Assembly: GCF_000472385.1 (NCBI RefSeq)
Contig: NZ_AWZU01000004.1
Span: 233,901 to 297,900, forward strand
DNA from: Bradyrhizobium sp. ARR65
Lineage (GTDB): Bacteria; Pseudomonadota; Alphaproteobacteria; Rhizobiales; Xanthobacteraceae
Direction: 5' to 3'
Length of the DNA stretch: 64,000 nucleotides
The translations under genes were made by a program, and so were the position numbers. Positions 33,900-42,422 of the stretch are shown here, piece after piece. Below the pieces are notes generated by a model. That model had not been told where the DNA came from. It searched no databases and worked only from the letters and a program-made list of their open reading frames with translations. Numbering within the stretch: the stretch's first letter is position 1; every line of letters begins with the position of its first letter.

Positions 33900-35969
33900 A
33901 TGACTTTCAATTTGAAGAAGAGGTGGCGAACCACCACCGCGCTGTGTGCTGTCTCGACGCTGGCGATCGTGACGGCAGCCTATGCGGGCTCCTATCCGAA
34001 TGGCCGCAGCAGTTGGGACACGCGTGCGCATCCTAACCGCTATACCGTGATCCAGAATATCTTCTCGAAGATCCAGGCCGATACCGACAAGGCCAACAAG
34101 AGCAAGGATCCGACGGAGACGATCAAGACGGCGTCGCCGATCAAGCACGTCATCATCCTCATCGGCGAAAACCGCGGGCTGGATCACACCTTCGGTGCCT
34201 ACAAGCCGAAGGGGAAGGGGCAGACCATCTCCAACCTGCTTTCGAAGGGTATCGTCAACGAGGATGGCTCGCCTGGTCCGAACTACGCTCAAGCGCAGCA
34301 GTTCTCAGTCGCGGCGCAGCCGTCGTACTACATCGGCGCTCCGGCCATCGGCAAGTCGCCCTATAATGCCACCAACGCGATGCCGCAGCCCAACACCAAC
34401 GGGGCTCCGAGCGCGCAGAGCGATACTGGTGCTCCGTTCAAGACGATCGCTGAAGCGAGCGTCGAGAAGGACATGGATCCGAGCGACCTCGACATCTTGA
34501 CCACTGGCGCGACCGGCCTTGCGACCGGCGTAACCGATACCCGCGTGCCGGGCGCGGGCGGCCTGACCGGGCCGTATCCGCTGCAGGGCCCGCAGATCAG
34601 CGACGACGATTACACTGGCGACACCACCCATCGGTTCTATCAGGATTGGCAGCAAGATGATTGCAGCGCCGCCAATGTCACGAAGTCCAACAACTCCGGC
34701 TGCTTGAACGATCTGTTCCCGTTCGTGATGGCGACCTACTCGTCGTCCAACAAGAGCATGGGCAACTCGATGGGGTTCTATAACGCCGAGCAGGAGCAGG
34801 CGCCGATCTTGAAGATGCTGGCGGACCGGTTCACGCTTGATGACAACTTCCATCAGTCGTTCCATGGCGGCACCGGCGCCAACCACTTCATGCTCGGCAC
34901 TGGCGATGCGGCCTACTGGAGCGATGGCCAGGGAAATCCGACCACCCCGCCCGCGAACGCGATCGCGAACCCGAATCCGGTTTCTGGCACCGTCAACCGC
35001 TACACAGTTGACGGCAACTTCAGCAATTGCGCTGACGTGTTCCAGCCGGGCGTGAAGCCGATCGTGAGCTATCTGGAGAATCTGCCCTACGCGGCCGAGC
35101 CGAACTGCAAGCCCAACCACTACTACATGCTCAACAACGTCAATCCCGGCTACCTGCCGAACGGTGCGTTGTCGGGCGGCAGCAATCTGCCACCGTCGTC
35201 GGTGCGCAACATCGGCGACGCTCTGAACGAGAAGAAGATCGCCTGGGCCTATTACGGCGGCGCTTATAACGACGCTGTGGCGCTCTCGAACGCTGCCGTC
35301 GCAGCGAACCCGGGCAACCCGAACCTGTCGGCCGCGGCGCTCGCCGATCCGGCTCACGCGCTCGGCGTGGCCTACTGCCAGATCTGCAACCCGTTCCAGT
35401 ATGCGACCTCCATCATGGCCGATCCCACCGTGCGGCAGGCGCATATCAAGGATACTGCCGATCTGATCACGGCAATCCAGAACAACACCCTCCCTGCGGT
35501 GTCGTTCGGCAAGCCGGACGGTCTGCTCGACGGCCATCCGCAGAGCTCGAAGGTTGACCTGTTCGAGGCCTATGTGCTGAATGTTCTGGGCGCCCTCGAC
35601 GCCAATCCGCAGTTGAAGGCGGAAACTGCGGTGTTCGTCACCTGGGATGAAGCTGGCGGTTATTGGGACTCGGGTTACATCCAGTCGATCGACTTCTTCG
35701 GCGACGGCCCGCGCATCCCGATGCTGATCCTTTCGCCGTATTCGACCGGCGGCAAGGTCTACCACAATTACGGCGATCATGTTTCGCTGCTGAAGTTCAT
35801 CGAGCGCAACTGGGGCTTGCAGCCGCTCACAAACCGCAGCCGCGACAACCTGCCGAACCCGACCTTCACGAAGAACAACCAGTATGTACCGACGAACAGC
35901 CCGGCGCTGACTGACTTGTTCGACGCGTTCGACTTCAGCAAACCGGTCAACATTTCCTACACGGAGTGA
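33900..35969 (+). CDS. Exported phosphoesterase family protein (phospholipase C / acid phosphatase type)
   Basis: A 689-residue exported enzyme with signal MTFNLKKRWRTTTALCAVST to ITAAYA. It belongs to the phosphoesterase family of phospholipase C and AcpA: KHVIILIGENRGLDHTFGAY near residue 82 (the ENRxxDHxFG metal and nucleophile region), DNFHQSFHGGTGANHF, VTWDEAGGYWDSG and PRIPMLILSPYSTGG with HNYGDHVSLLKFIERNWGL. A long Asn/Pro/Ala-rich middle adds length. The substrate cannot be read from sequence. It follows the type II secretion operon and is a plausible secreted substrate, since phospholipases C of this family are classical type II cargo. Confidence 0.87.
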   Translation: MTFNLKKRWRTTTALCAVSTLAIVTAAYAGSYPNGRSSWDTRAHPNRYTVIQNIFSKIQADTDKANKSKDPTETIKTASPIKHVIILIGENRGLDHTFGAYKPKGKGQTISNLLSKGIVNEDGSPGPNYAQAQQFSVAAQPSYYIGAPAIGKSPYNATNAMPQPNTNGAPSAQSDTGAPFKTIAEASVEKDMDPSDLDILTTGATGLATGVTDTRVPGAGGLTGPYPLQGPQISDDDYTGDTTHRFYQDWQQDDCSAANVTKSNNSGCLNDLFPFVMATYSSSNKSMGNSMGFYNAEQEQAPILKMLADRFTLDDNFHQSFHGGTGANHFMLGTGDAAYWSDGQGNPTTPPANAIANPNPVSGTVNRYTVDGNFSNCADVFQPGVKPIVSYLENLPYAAEPNCKPNHYYMLNNVNPGYLPNGALSGGSNLPPSSVRNIGDALNEKKIAWAYYGGAYNDAVALSNAAVAANPGNPNLSAAALADPAHALGVAYCQICNPFQYATSIMADPTVRQAHIKDTADLITAIQNNTLPAVSFGKPDGLLDGHPQSSKVDLFEAYVLNVLGALDANPQLKAETAVFVTWDEAGGYWDSGYIQSIDFFGDGPRIPMLILSPYSTGGKVYHNYGDHVSLLKFIERNWGLQPLTNRSRDNLPNPTFTKNNQYVPTNSPALTDLFDAFDFSKPVNISYTE

Positions 35970-36012
35970 TCGGCGCTGATCGTCACGACGTGATCGTGAT
36001 TTGATTGACTTG

Positions 36013-36044
36013 GCGCCGATCGGGCCGAATCGCCCGGTCGGCGC
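36013..36044 (+). terminator. Strong hairpin after the phosphoesterase gene
   Basis: A 13-bp stem: GCGCCGATCGGGC (36013-36025) pairs with GCCCGGTCGGCGC (36032-36044) with one G-T wobble and a 6-base loop. It lies 44 bases after the phosphoesterase stop. No long T tract follows, so it may terminate inefficiently or protect the 3' end of the mRNA. Confidence 0.5.
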
Positions 36045-36097
36045 GCTAACCATGCAGGCCGAGGGTGCGGCCGCGTGTTGCGTAGTGAGTATCGAAT

Positions 36098-36790
36098 ATG
36101 AAGGTGCCCAGAAGTTGGATATCCGTGGTGCGATGCTGGGCACGGTGGTGCATGCTCGCCCTGATAAGTCTTTTGCCGAGCGCAGGGGTTTTTGCCGAGG
36201 GCCAGCAACCGACATTCTCCGACAAGCTCGTCATCAAACAGGGCAACGCCTCGCCCGCGCCCGCGGGCCAATTGCTCGTCTCCGCTGAGAAGGTGCGGAT
36301 CGAGACGCCGGATTTGCCGGACGGTTTCTTCCTGATCGACGCAGCCAGGCCGAGCGCTTATTTCGTCCGGCCCGCCATGCGCGTGTACATGGAAGCGCGC
36401 CAAACCAGCCGGCTTACGAGCCTCTTCGTGCCTGTCGATCCCGATGATCCCTGCCGGCGATGGCAAATGATGGCGCACCTCGCAGGTGTGACAGAGCACA
36501 ACGACTGGCATTGTGAGCGCCTCGGCGAGGAGACGATCGGTGGACGAAGCGCGATTGCCTATCGCGCCGTCTCCGGCTCGGACGATCAATTTCTCGGCTG
36601 GATTGACCCGCTGCTCAAGTTTCCGGTGCGGGTCCAGACGAAGGACGGCACCGTCATCGCCACCGATGACGTCCGGGAGGAGATGCAGCCCGCATCGCTT
36701 CTGGAGCTGCCCTCTGACTTTCGGAAGTTCGATCCCGCGATGCTCGTTAAGCAGATCAAACAGAGCGACGTTTGGGTCGAGCCGCGCTAG
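36098..36790 (+). CDS. Exported hypothetical protein
   Basis: A 230-residue protein with a signal peptide (hydrophobic core ARWCMLALISLLPSAGVFA). The mature part looks like a LolA- or DUF4412-like beta barrel: TFSDKLVIKQG, KVRIETPDLPDGFFLIDAA, AYFVRPAMRVYME, then IGGRSAIAYRAVSG and FPVRVQTKDGTVIATDDVR. Two cysteines are present (DDPCRRW, WHCERL). It reads in the same direction as the phosphoesterase, beyond the hairpin. Function is not recognised. Confidence 0.7.
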   Translation: MKVPRSWISVVRCWARWCMLALISLLPSAGVFAEGQQPTFSDKLVIKQGNASPAPAGQLLVSAEKVRIETPDLPDGFFLIDAARPSAYFVRPAMRVYMEARQTSRLTSLFVPVDPDDPCRRWQMMAHLAGVTEHNDWHCERLGEETIGGRSAIAYRAVSGSDDQFLGWIDPLLKFPVRVQTKDGTVIATDDVREEMQPASLLELPSDFRKFDPAMLVKQIKQSDVWVEPR

Positions 36791-37017
36791 AGCCAAGGCG
36801 TTGAGTGTCGCGATTGCCCTTGCTGTGCGAAAAGCTTTGATGCGGTAGCTCTACGCTTGGACGCGAGAGTGCGCCTTCAACGATAACGTCTTTATCGCGC
36901 CGAAACGGGCCGATCAGTGTGCGCGCACTTCCTGTAATGTGCCCGTCATACTCGTGAGGGAAGAGACAGATTGGTACGTGCCGGCCGGGCATGTAACGCG
37001 CGCAATGGCTTTGGGTG

Positions 37018-37458
37018 ATGGACCGATACGGCTATTCGATTTTTTGTGACGATATTCGCAACGAGCCAGGAGGCAAGCTCAGCTTCATCGGCTGCTACAA
37101 TGGCGTGATCTTCATCGCGGGCCAGTTTCCCCTGGTGCTTCCAAAACTCTGCGTGCACACGCATATCTTCTCGCCGGCGTCGCGGCCGTTCAAGTCGATT
37201 GCCGTGCGCTGCTATCTCCCCGGCGGTGACAGGCCCTTTGCCGAGGAGCCAATCGAGACCCCAAAATCGAGCGAACAGGCCGAATTGGTCGCTAATCTTA
37301 GAACCGATACAGGCGCGCCACTCTATATCGTCGCGGCGACGAGCCTGATTTTCACGCCGCTGGAAGTGCGCTGTCCCGGCCTCATGCGCATAAGGGGCTT
37401 CATCGATGCCGAACAGGGAGTTCGGCTCGGCTCGCTGCGCATTGAGCACGCGCCCTGA
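37018..37458 (+). CDS. Hypothetical cytoplasmic protein
   Basis: A 146-residue protein without a signal peptide (MDRYGYSIFCDDIRNEPGGK, then LSFIGCYNGVIFI). The pattern of a conserved opening CDDIRxExxGKxSxIGxY resembles a family of small uncharacterised proteobacterial proteins (DUF6941-like). The ATG at 37018 is preferred over a GTG one codon earlier. Function unknown. Confidence 0.65.
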   Translation: MDRYGYSIFCDDIRNEPGGKLSFIGCYNGVIFIAGQFPLVLPKLCVHTHIFSPASRPFKSIAVRCYLPGGDRPFAEEPIETPKSSEQAELVANLRTDTGAPLYIVAATSLIFTPLEVRCPGLMRIRGFIDAEQGVRLGSLRIEHAP

Positions 37459-37626
37459 TCTAACCCTCAGGTCTGTCGTAGTAGCGCGTTTGTTGCCCGG
37501 TGCGCATGAGATCAGCGCATGTCCGATCGCGGCTGTCATTCGGCCGTTAGGTTAACAATGATTTAACGCGCGGTGAGGGCGGCGATCCCCGCCGGCCCCG
37601 CTTTGGAAAACAAGGGACTACGTTCC

Positions 37627-38874
37627 ATGAAAACGACGATGACTGCCCTGGCGCTCATCCTGGTGAGCGTGCCGGCGGCCTACGCCGCGGGTTCGCTCAC
37701 CAATGAATCCTTCGTCGAGCAGATCGGCAGCGGGAATGACGCGACGATCACGCAAAAGAATGGCAACAACGGCCAGGCCACCTTTCAGGCAGGCAAGAAG
37801 AATTCGGTCATTACCGATCAGGTGAGCAAGCTTGCCGGGGGCAAGAACACCTCCGGCAACGTTCAGGTCGGCAAAGGCAACACTGCTTCAACCGGGCAAA
37901 CCAACACGCCTCCAAACTCACAGTTCACGACGGCGACGTTCACCAACAACTCGTTCAGCGCACAGTATGGTATTAAGAACGACGTCATCGTCGACCAGTC
38001 TGGCGGCAAGAACAGCCAGGGCGCCTTGCAGGTCGGCAAGAAGAACGTGGCGGGTGTAGCGCAGTCGGACACCAGTGTCACGGCCGCTTCCGCCTCTCCG
38101 GTTGGCGGTGCCAACACCTCGTTCACAGGTCAGTTCGGCAACAAGAATACGGCCGCCGCAATCCAGACGAGCGCGGATGGCACCAGCGGCGCCGGGCAGT
38201 TCGAGACCGGCCACAGCAACGCATCTGCCACCATGCAGATTGGCGACAAGAATGAAGCCGGCACACAGCAGACCTCGGTCGGCGGTACGGCGCAAGGCCC
38301 AAGGAACGTTGCGGCGACAGTTCAGGTCGGCCACGGCAATTTGGAGACCACGACCCAGGGCGGCAGCGTTGCCGGTGCATTCGGCGCTACGACTGAAGAT
38401 CAGGTGGCGAACTATACGAACGCTTCGTTCTTGAGCCAGGTCGGTACCAAGAACGTCGCGCAGGTCGATCAGGAGAATGGGGCGAACACTCAGGCCACGT
38501 TCCAGGTAGGCTCCAAGAACAGCGCTACGATCAATCAGCAGACGCAGACCTTCGGCACCGGAAATGGCGCCAACAACGCCGTGACGACCCAGATTGGCAC
38601 ACGGAACATGGCCAATGTCGGTCAGTCGATGGCCGTTCCGCTGGCGCTCGGTAACAACAACTCGCTGATCACTCAGATCGGCGGCTCCAACGTCGTGAAC
38701 GCTGCGCAAAGCGTCGGTCAGCAGGCCTCTGCCGGCAACAACACGCAGGTTGCGCTGCAAGTCGGCGTTGGCAATTCGCTCTCGCTGGTGCAGGCGACCG
38801 GGGCGAACGTCACGAACACCTCATTCACTGCGCAGTACGGTTCGCACAATAGCGCATCGGTGTCGCAGAGGTGA
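37627..38874 (+). CDS. csgA: Curlin-repeat amyloid protein (CsgA-like, 15 repeats)
   Basis: A 415-residue exported protein with signal MKTTMTALALILVSVPAAYA. The ATG at 37627 fits the signal, so I dropped the 18-codon extension. The mature protein holds about 15 curlin units of form QxGxxNxxxxxQ, for example QIGSGNDATITQ, QVGKKNVAGVAQ, QVGSKNSATINQ and QYGSHNSASVSQ at the very C-terminus. One unit is altered (FETGHSNASATMQ). E. coli CsgA has five repeats in about 150 residues, so this is three times as long. Other curli genes follow at 39982-42076. Confidence 0.88.
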   Translation: MKTTMTALALILVSVPAAYAAGSLTNESFVEQIGSGNDATITQKNGNNGQATFQAGKKNSVITDQVSKLAGGKNTSGNVQVGKGNTASTGQTNTPPNSQFTTATFTNNSFSAQYGIKNDVIVDQSGGKNSQGALQVGKKNVAGVAQSDTSVTAASASPVGGANTSFTGQFGNKNTAAAIQTSADGTSGAGQFETGHSNASATMQIGDKNEAGTQQTSVGGTAQGPRNVAATVQVGHGNLETTTQGGSVAGAFGATTEDQVANYTNASFLSQVGTKNVAQVDQENGANTQATFQVGSKNSATINQQTQTFGTGNGANNAVTTQIGTRNMANVGQSMAVPLALGNNNSLITQIGGSNVVNAAQSVGQQASAGNNTQVALQVGVGNSLSLVQATGANVTNTSFTAQYGSHNSASVSQR

Positions 38875-38880
38875 TGAAAG

Positions 38881-38909
38881 CAGGCGGCGGACCCAACGTC
38901 CGCCGCCTG
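38881..38909 (+). terminator. Hairpin terminator between the curlin gene and the antitoxin gene
   Basis: A perfect 11-bp stem: CAGGCGGCGGA (38881-38891) pairs with TCCGCCGCCTG (38899-38909) around a 7-base loop, followed by TCTCTT. It begins seven bases after the curlin stop and can serve both the curlin gene and the convergent antitoxin gene. Confidence 0.7.
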
Positions 38910-38945
38910 TCTCTTCAATCCTGGAATAGCCGAACCTCCTCGCGG

Positions 38946-39299
38946 TCAGTCGTTCGGGAGTTTGGGTGCGATGATCCTGACCGGCTGATAGCCGATGGTC
39001 GACGTCGTTGGCGCGATGTTCTGTCCCACCGCCGTTTCGGAGCGGCGGAGTTCGAGCGTGATCTCCCGGTCCAGAGCCCAGGCGATGTCTGCAAGGGAGC
39101 GCAAGGTTATTTCAGCTTCGCCCGATAATTGACGATTGATGTTCGATCGGGCGGTCTGCAGTCGTCGCGCGAGCTCATGCTGCGTCAGGCCAGCGCGCTT
39201 CTCTTCCATGACCGCCTTAAGGAGCTCCCGGCGCACCCGTCCCATGAATCTGGCAGCCTTTCGGGATCGTGCATCGATGTCAAACCGAAACAACGTCAT
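38946..39299 (-). CDS. XRE-family helix-turn-helix protein, probable antitoxin
   Basis: A 117-residue DNA-binding protein starting at MTLFRFDID. The helix-turn-helix is RAGLTQHELARRLQTARSNI, followed by NRQLSGEAEITLRSLADIAW. It overlaps the upstream toxin-like gene by about 20 bases and lies on the strand opposite the curli genes. The order toxin-antitoxin is that of HigBA-type systems. It probably represses its own promoter at about 39766-39900. Confidence 0.75.
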   Translation of the reverse strand: MTLFRFDIDARSRKAARFMGRVRRELLKAVMEEKRAGLTQHELARRLQTARSNINRQLSGEAEITLRSLADIAWALDREITLELRRSETAVGQNIAPTTSTIGYQPVRIIAPKLPND

Positions 39300-39765
39300 C
39301 AGGTGCAACCCCCTTTACGCAAAGCGTCGCATCGATGCCGAGTTCGCGACGCAGCCGTCGGATAGCGATGCGGTAACCCCGATAGAGATCATGGTCCTTT
39401 ATTGTGTCAGTCCAATTTCCGAACGCGGCAACGAAGCAGTCCTTCGCCATGAACCATCCAAAAATCCGGACGTCCGGCGTCTTCAGCTCCCAAACGGCAT
39501 TGTCCTCAGCGCGGATGGCACGGAATTGCCTTGTAAAGATGAGCTGCGCGCCGCTCAAGAACGAATAGAAGAGGTCGTCGATCTGTTCGGCCGCGGACAT
39601 GTGCCCGATGCGGTGAGGAGGCTCGGCGCCGTCAAGCACGTGCCGGAGCCACTCGACGAACTGTGGCGTCGCGTACAGCAAACGAAGCGGCTGATCGCGT
39701 GGCGCAAGATCGAGCTCGATCCTTATGATCGCCCCGCTGTTCACGAGATCTGAGATGGTCGTCAT
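39280..39765 (-). CDS. Probable toxin of HigB/Gp49-like type
   Basis: A protein of about 161 residues (start MTTISDLVNSGAIIRIE). The C-terminal half has the pattern of phage-derived Gp49/HigB mRNA interferases: NAVWELKTPDVRIFGWF, DCFVAAFGNWTDTIKDHDLY and a basic helix RIAIRRLRRELG. An N-terminal segment of about 80 residues is longer than in typical HigB (about 100 residues), so an extra domain is present. It overlaps the helix-turn-helix gene and is probably translated first. The interferase activity is inferred. Confidence 0.6.
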   Translation of the reverse strand: MTTISDLVNSGAIIRIELDLAPRDQPLRLLYATPQFVEWLRHVLDGAEPPHRIGHMSAAEQIDDLFYSFLSGAQLIFTRQFRAIRAEDNAVWELKTPDVRIFGWFMAKDCFVAAFGNWTDTIKDHDLYRGYRIAIRRLRRELGIDATLCVKGVAPDDVVSV

Positions 39766-39981
39766 GAACCTAACGATCAACGCTCGAGCCAGATGTAGAT
39801 CCGCTCAGTTGCCATTGCCGGATTTCATCCGACTATTGCGCCGCATTTATGGATATCAGCTGCGCGTAAGTGATGGGCGATCATCGTGTCGACGGCTTGA
39901 CTGTCAAAAAAGGGCAAAGAACGGTCGATAGTTTCGCCGCAAAGTTACCGCACCTGCGGTCCTTTGATGAGGTGGAGTCCG

Positions 39982-40284
39982 ATGCAGATGGCGGCGACTG
40001 CTGCGATAGAGTGTACGATTCGCGCCGAGCCGGACAACAAATTCCTGCGGCTCGCGGCTATCGCGCGCTCCGCTACGGCAGCCAGCGGCCGCTACGACTT
40101 CCTGATCATCAAGCGCAGCGAGACTGGAAGCAGCAAGAACGTGCAGAGCGGTACCTTCATTCTGCAGGGCTGCCGGGAACAGGTTCTGACGACGGTCGCC
40201 CTGGACCGCTCCGCCATCGGCAATTATCGCGCCGAGCTCGCTCTTCAATCGGATCATGAGAGGTTCACGTGCACTTCACCTTAA
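39982..40284 (+). CDS. csgH: CsgH-like curli chaperone
   Basis: A 100-residue protein matching the alphaproteobacterial CsgC-like chaperone CsgH: a small Ig-like domain (ECTIRAEPDNKFLRLAAIA, SGRYDFLIIKRSETGSSKNV, SGTFILQG, VALDRSAIGNYRAELALQS). CsgH blocks premature amyloid formation by curlins. Cysteines lie near residues 10, 61 and 97. The ATG at 39982 has a GGAG close by; starts at 39967 or 39964 are possible. No normal Sec signal is visible from any start, although the chaperone should act in the periplasm. It overlaps the next gene by 16 bases. Confidence 0.8.
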   Translation: MQMAATAAIECTIRAEPDNKFLRLAAIARSATAASGRYDFLIIKRSETGSSKNVQSGTFILQGCREQVLTTVALDRSAIGNYRAELALQSDHERFTCTSP

Positions 40285-40769
40285 GACCGCAGGCGTCGCT
40301 TCGAGCCGGGCTGGCTGCCATTCTGATGATCGCCGGTTCGCCCGCGTTCGCCGAGTCGGCTTACATCACGCAGGTGAATCCGAGGGCGGCGAGCACGACG
40401 TCAGGAATGGCGTCGCAACCGGTTCAGATGATCCCGGCCGCTGGCTACGCGCCGCATCAGGCGGCTTTCGTTCCAACGCCTGAGACGACACGTCCTGCGC
40501 GGAGCGGAAACTTTGCCGAGACGATCCAGATCGGAAGTTTCAACCGTGTATCGCAGTTGCAGTCGGGCGGAAACAATTTTTCCAATGTCGGCGTGATCGG
40601 CGGAAAGGACAATAATGTCGGTGTGTGGCAGGCAGGCCGCGATTTCTCGAACCTGAATTTGATCAACACGCAGGGCCTTTCCGTTGCCGTCATCCAGCCG
40701 CCTGGCGCCGCGCCGCTGAACATGCTGATCGCGCGGCTCCCCAATGGAGGCCTGTTGGTCAAACGATGA
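40269..40769 (+). CDS. csgB: CsgB-like minor curlin / nucleator
   Basis: A 166-residue exported protein starting at the GTG at 40269 (GAGAGG upstream, inside the end of csgH). Its signal peptide core is ASLRAGLAAILMIAGSPAFA. The mature protein has a spacer of about 60 residues, then degenerate curlin units (ETIQIGSFNRVSQLQSGG, NVGVIGGKDNNVGVWQAGRD). The C-terminus is hydrophobic and ends GGLLVKR with charged residues, as CsgB-type nucleators do. Assignment as nucleator is by short length and position. Confidence 0.72.
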   Translation: MHFTLRPQASLRAGLAAILMIAGSPAFAESAYITQVNPRAASTTSGMASQPVQMIPAAGYAPHQAAFVPTPETTRPARSGNFAETIQIGSFNRVSQLQSGGNNFSNVGVIGGKDNNVGVWQAGRDFSNLNLINTQGLSVAVIQPPGAAPLNMLIARLPNGGLLVKR

Positions 40770-40812
40770 CAAATTAAGATCAGAGCCAGAGTATCAGTCG
40801 AGGTATGTTGTA

Positions 40813-41151
40813 ATGCGTAAGATTTATTGGATCATTCCGGCCATCATGGTGCTGGGCTTCGCCGGTCAGTCGGCGGCTTTCGCATCGGAGATGGTTTATC
40901 ACCCCGTCAATCCGACGTTCGGCGGCAACCCGCTGAACGGAAGTTCTTTGCTCTCTCAGGCTCAGGCGCAAGGCGAGGGCGTCAAGTCCGGCTCGCAAGG
41001 TCCGGATCTCTCCGGTCTCAGCAGTGCCCTGAGCAATCTTGGTTCTGGCGCGGTGATTATCGGCGGGAGCGGAACGGGAACGACAAGCAGCGGGAGCAGC
41101 AGCACCAGCGGTACGACGACCACCAACGCTGCCCGCGGTCTCGTTCCTTAG
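40813..41151 (+). CDS. csgF: Curli assembly/transport component CsgF
   Basis: A 112-residue exported protein with signal MRKIYWIIPAIMVLGFAGQSAAFA. The mature N-terminus MVYHPVNPTFGGNPLNGSSL is the CsgF hallmark that inserts into the CsgG pore. The rest is low-complexity Gly/Ser/Thr (GTTSSGSSSTSGTTTTNAA), unlike the ordered C-terminus of E. coli CsgF. It lies 43 bases after csgB and 37 bases before csgG. Confidence 0.87.
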   Translation: MRKIYWIIPAIMVLGFAGQSAAFASEMVYHPVNPTFGGNPLNGSSLLSQAQAQGEGVKSGSQGPDLSGLSSALSNLGSGAVIIGGSGTGTTSSGSSSTSGTTTTNAARGLVP

Positions 41152-41188
41152 CGGAAGCTGCGCCGGATCTCGCGCTGGATTTCAACAC

Positions 41189-42076
41189 ATGAGCAGACAT
41201 TCTTGGAGCATCGCCGCGGTTGCGATGCTCTCCTTGAGTCTGGCCGGCTGCATGAGCGGCTCGGCCAAGGATCCCATGGCAAAGCCCGCCACGCTCGTGC
41301 CGGACACGAAGACGGGGCTGGTCCTTGAGAACCTGCCGCCGCCGCGGCGAAAGCTGGATGTATCGGTCTACAACTTTCCCGACCTGACCGGGCAGAACAA
41401 GCCGAACGACAACTTTGCCGAATTCTCCCGCGCGCTCACCCAGGGCGCGAGCGCGGTCCTGATCGACGTGCTCACCAAAGCCGGAGGAGGAGCGTGGTTC
41501 AACGTGGTCGAACGGAACGATCTGCAGCCGCTGTTGCAGGAGCGTCAGATCATCCAGAACACGCGGACCGCTGCCGAAGGCGACAAGGCACCAACGCTTC
41601 CGCCGCTGCGTTTCGCGGGCGTGCTGTTGGAGGGCGGCATCATCGGCTATGACAGCGACGAAACGACGGGGGGCATCGGGGCCAACTATCTCGGGATCGG
41701 CGCCGACACCCAGTACAGGCAGGACATCATCACGGTCGCGCTGCGTGCGGTCAGCGTGCAGACCGGGCGTGTGCTGGCCTCCGTCACCACCACCAAGACG
41801 ATCTATTCGGTACAGGTTCACAGTGCTGCGTTTCAGTTTGCGGCGGTCGATCAGCTCCTGCAGGCCGAGCTCGGATTCACCAAGAACTCTCCAGCGACTC
41901 TGGGTGTGCGGGAGGGCGTGCAACTCGCGGTCTATGCCCTGATCTTTGAAGGCGTGAAGAACCACCTTTGGGAGTTCAGGGATCGCGGGGCCGGCGAAGC
42001 GTTCATGCGCGAACTCGACAAGCAGCAGCAGGCCGCCTTCGTTCACCCCACCGCGATGGATACGCCGAAGAGCTAG
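41189..42076 (+). CDS. csgG: Curli outer-membrane secretion channel CsgG
   Basis: A 295-residue outer-membrane lipoprotein. The lipobox SLAGC puts the lipidated cysteine at C21. The body matches CsgG: LDVSVYNFPDLTGQNKPND, GASAVLIDVLTKAGGGAWFNVVE, the eyelet region near DLQPLLQERQ, and a later VSVQTGRVLASVTTTKTIYS. Nine subunits form the pore that exports curlins with CsgF. It ends the curli operon. No CsgE-like gene is found in the window. Confidence 0.92.
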   Translation: MSRHSWSIAAVAMLSLSLAGCMSGSAKDPMAKPATLVPDTKTGLVLENLPPPRRKLDVSVYNFPDLTGQNKPNDNFAEFSRALTQGASAVLIDVLTKAGGGAWFNVVERNDLQPLLQERQIIQNTRTAAEGDKAPTLPPLRFAGVLLEGGIIGYDSDETTGGIGANYLGIGADTQYRQDIITVALRAVSVQTGRVLASVTTTKTIYSVQVHSAAFQFAAVDQLLQAELGFTKNSPATLGVREGVQLAVYALIFEGVKNHLWEFRDRGAGEAFMRELDKQQQAAFVHPTAMDTPKS

Positions 42077-42107
42077 CAACGAGCGGGCACGACCCTTGGC
42101 CCATCAT

Positions 42108-42422
42108 TTACCGCGCCGGGGATCGTGTCTGCTGGGTGGCGGTGTAGCAGGCTTGTGACGAGGCGGCGTTCTGGGCATTGCAGGTCTCGGGCGTCGCCGG
42201 CGGTGAGGCTCCTCCGGCCGGGCTGACTGCCGGAGCCCCGACCTCAGGCGGCGGCTTGGTCTGAATGACGTTGCCCGGCGCCACATGGCCGCGCGATTGC
42301 TGGATATAGGCTTCAGAGGCTGCCATCGTCGGGAAGGGCGAGGATCGCGGCTCGGCGTGACCCAATAGGGCAGCGGAGAGCGTCGCCACGGCCGCCCATA
42401 CTGCTGGCTGATTTGGTACCAT
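42108..42422 (-). CDS. Exported proline-rich hypothetical protein
   Basis: A 104-residue protein starting at the ATG at 42422 (AGGAGC upstream). A signal peptide (MVPNQPAVWAAVATLSAALLG) is followed by a Pro/Ala/Gly-rich middle and two cysteines near the end (ETCNAQ, QACYTATQQ). The longer reading to 42536 adds a non-signal N-terminus and lacks a ribosome site. It is convergent with csgG. Function unknown. Confidence 0.55.
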   Translation of the reverse strand: MVPNQPAVWAAVATLSAALLGHAEPRSSPFPTMAASEAYIQQSRGHVAPGNVIQTKPPPEVGAPAVSPAGGASPPATPETCNAQNAASSQACYTATQQTRSPAR

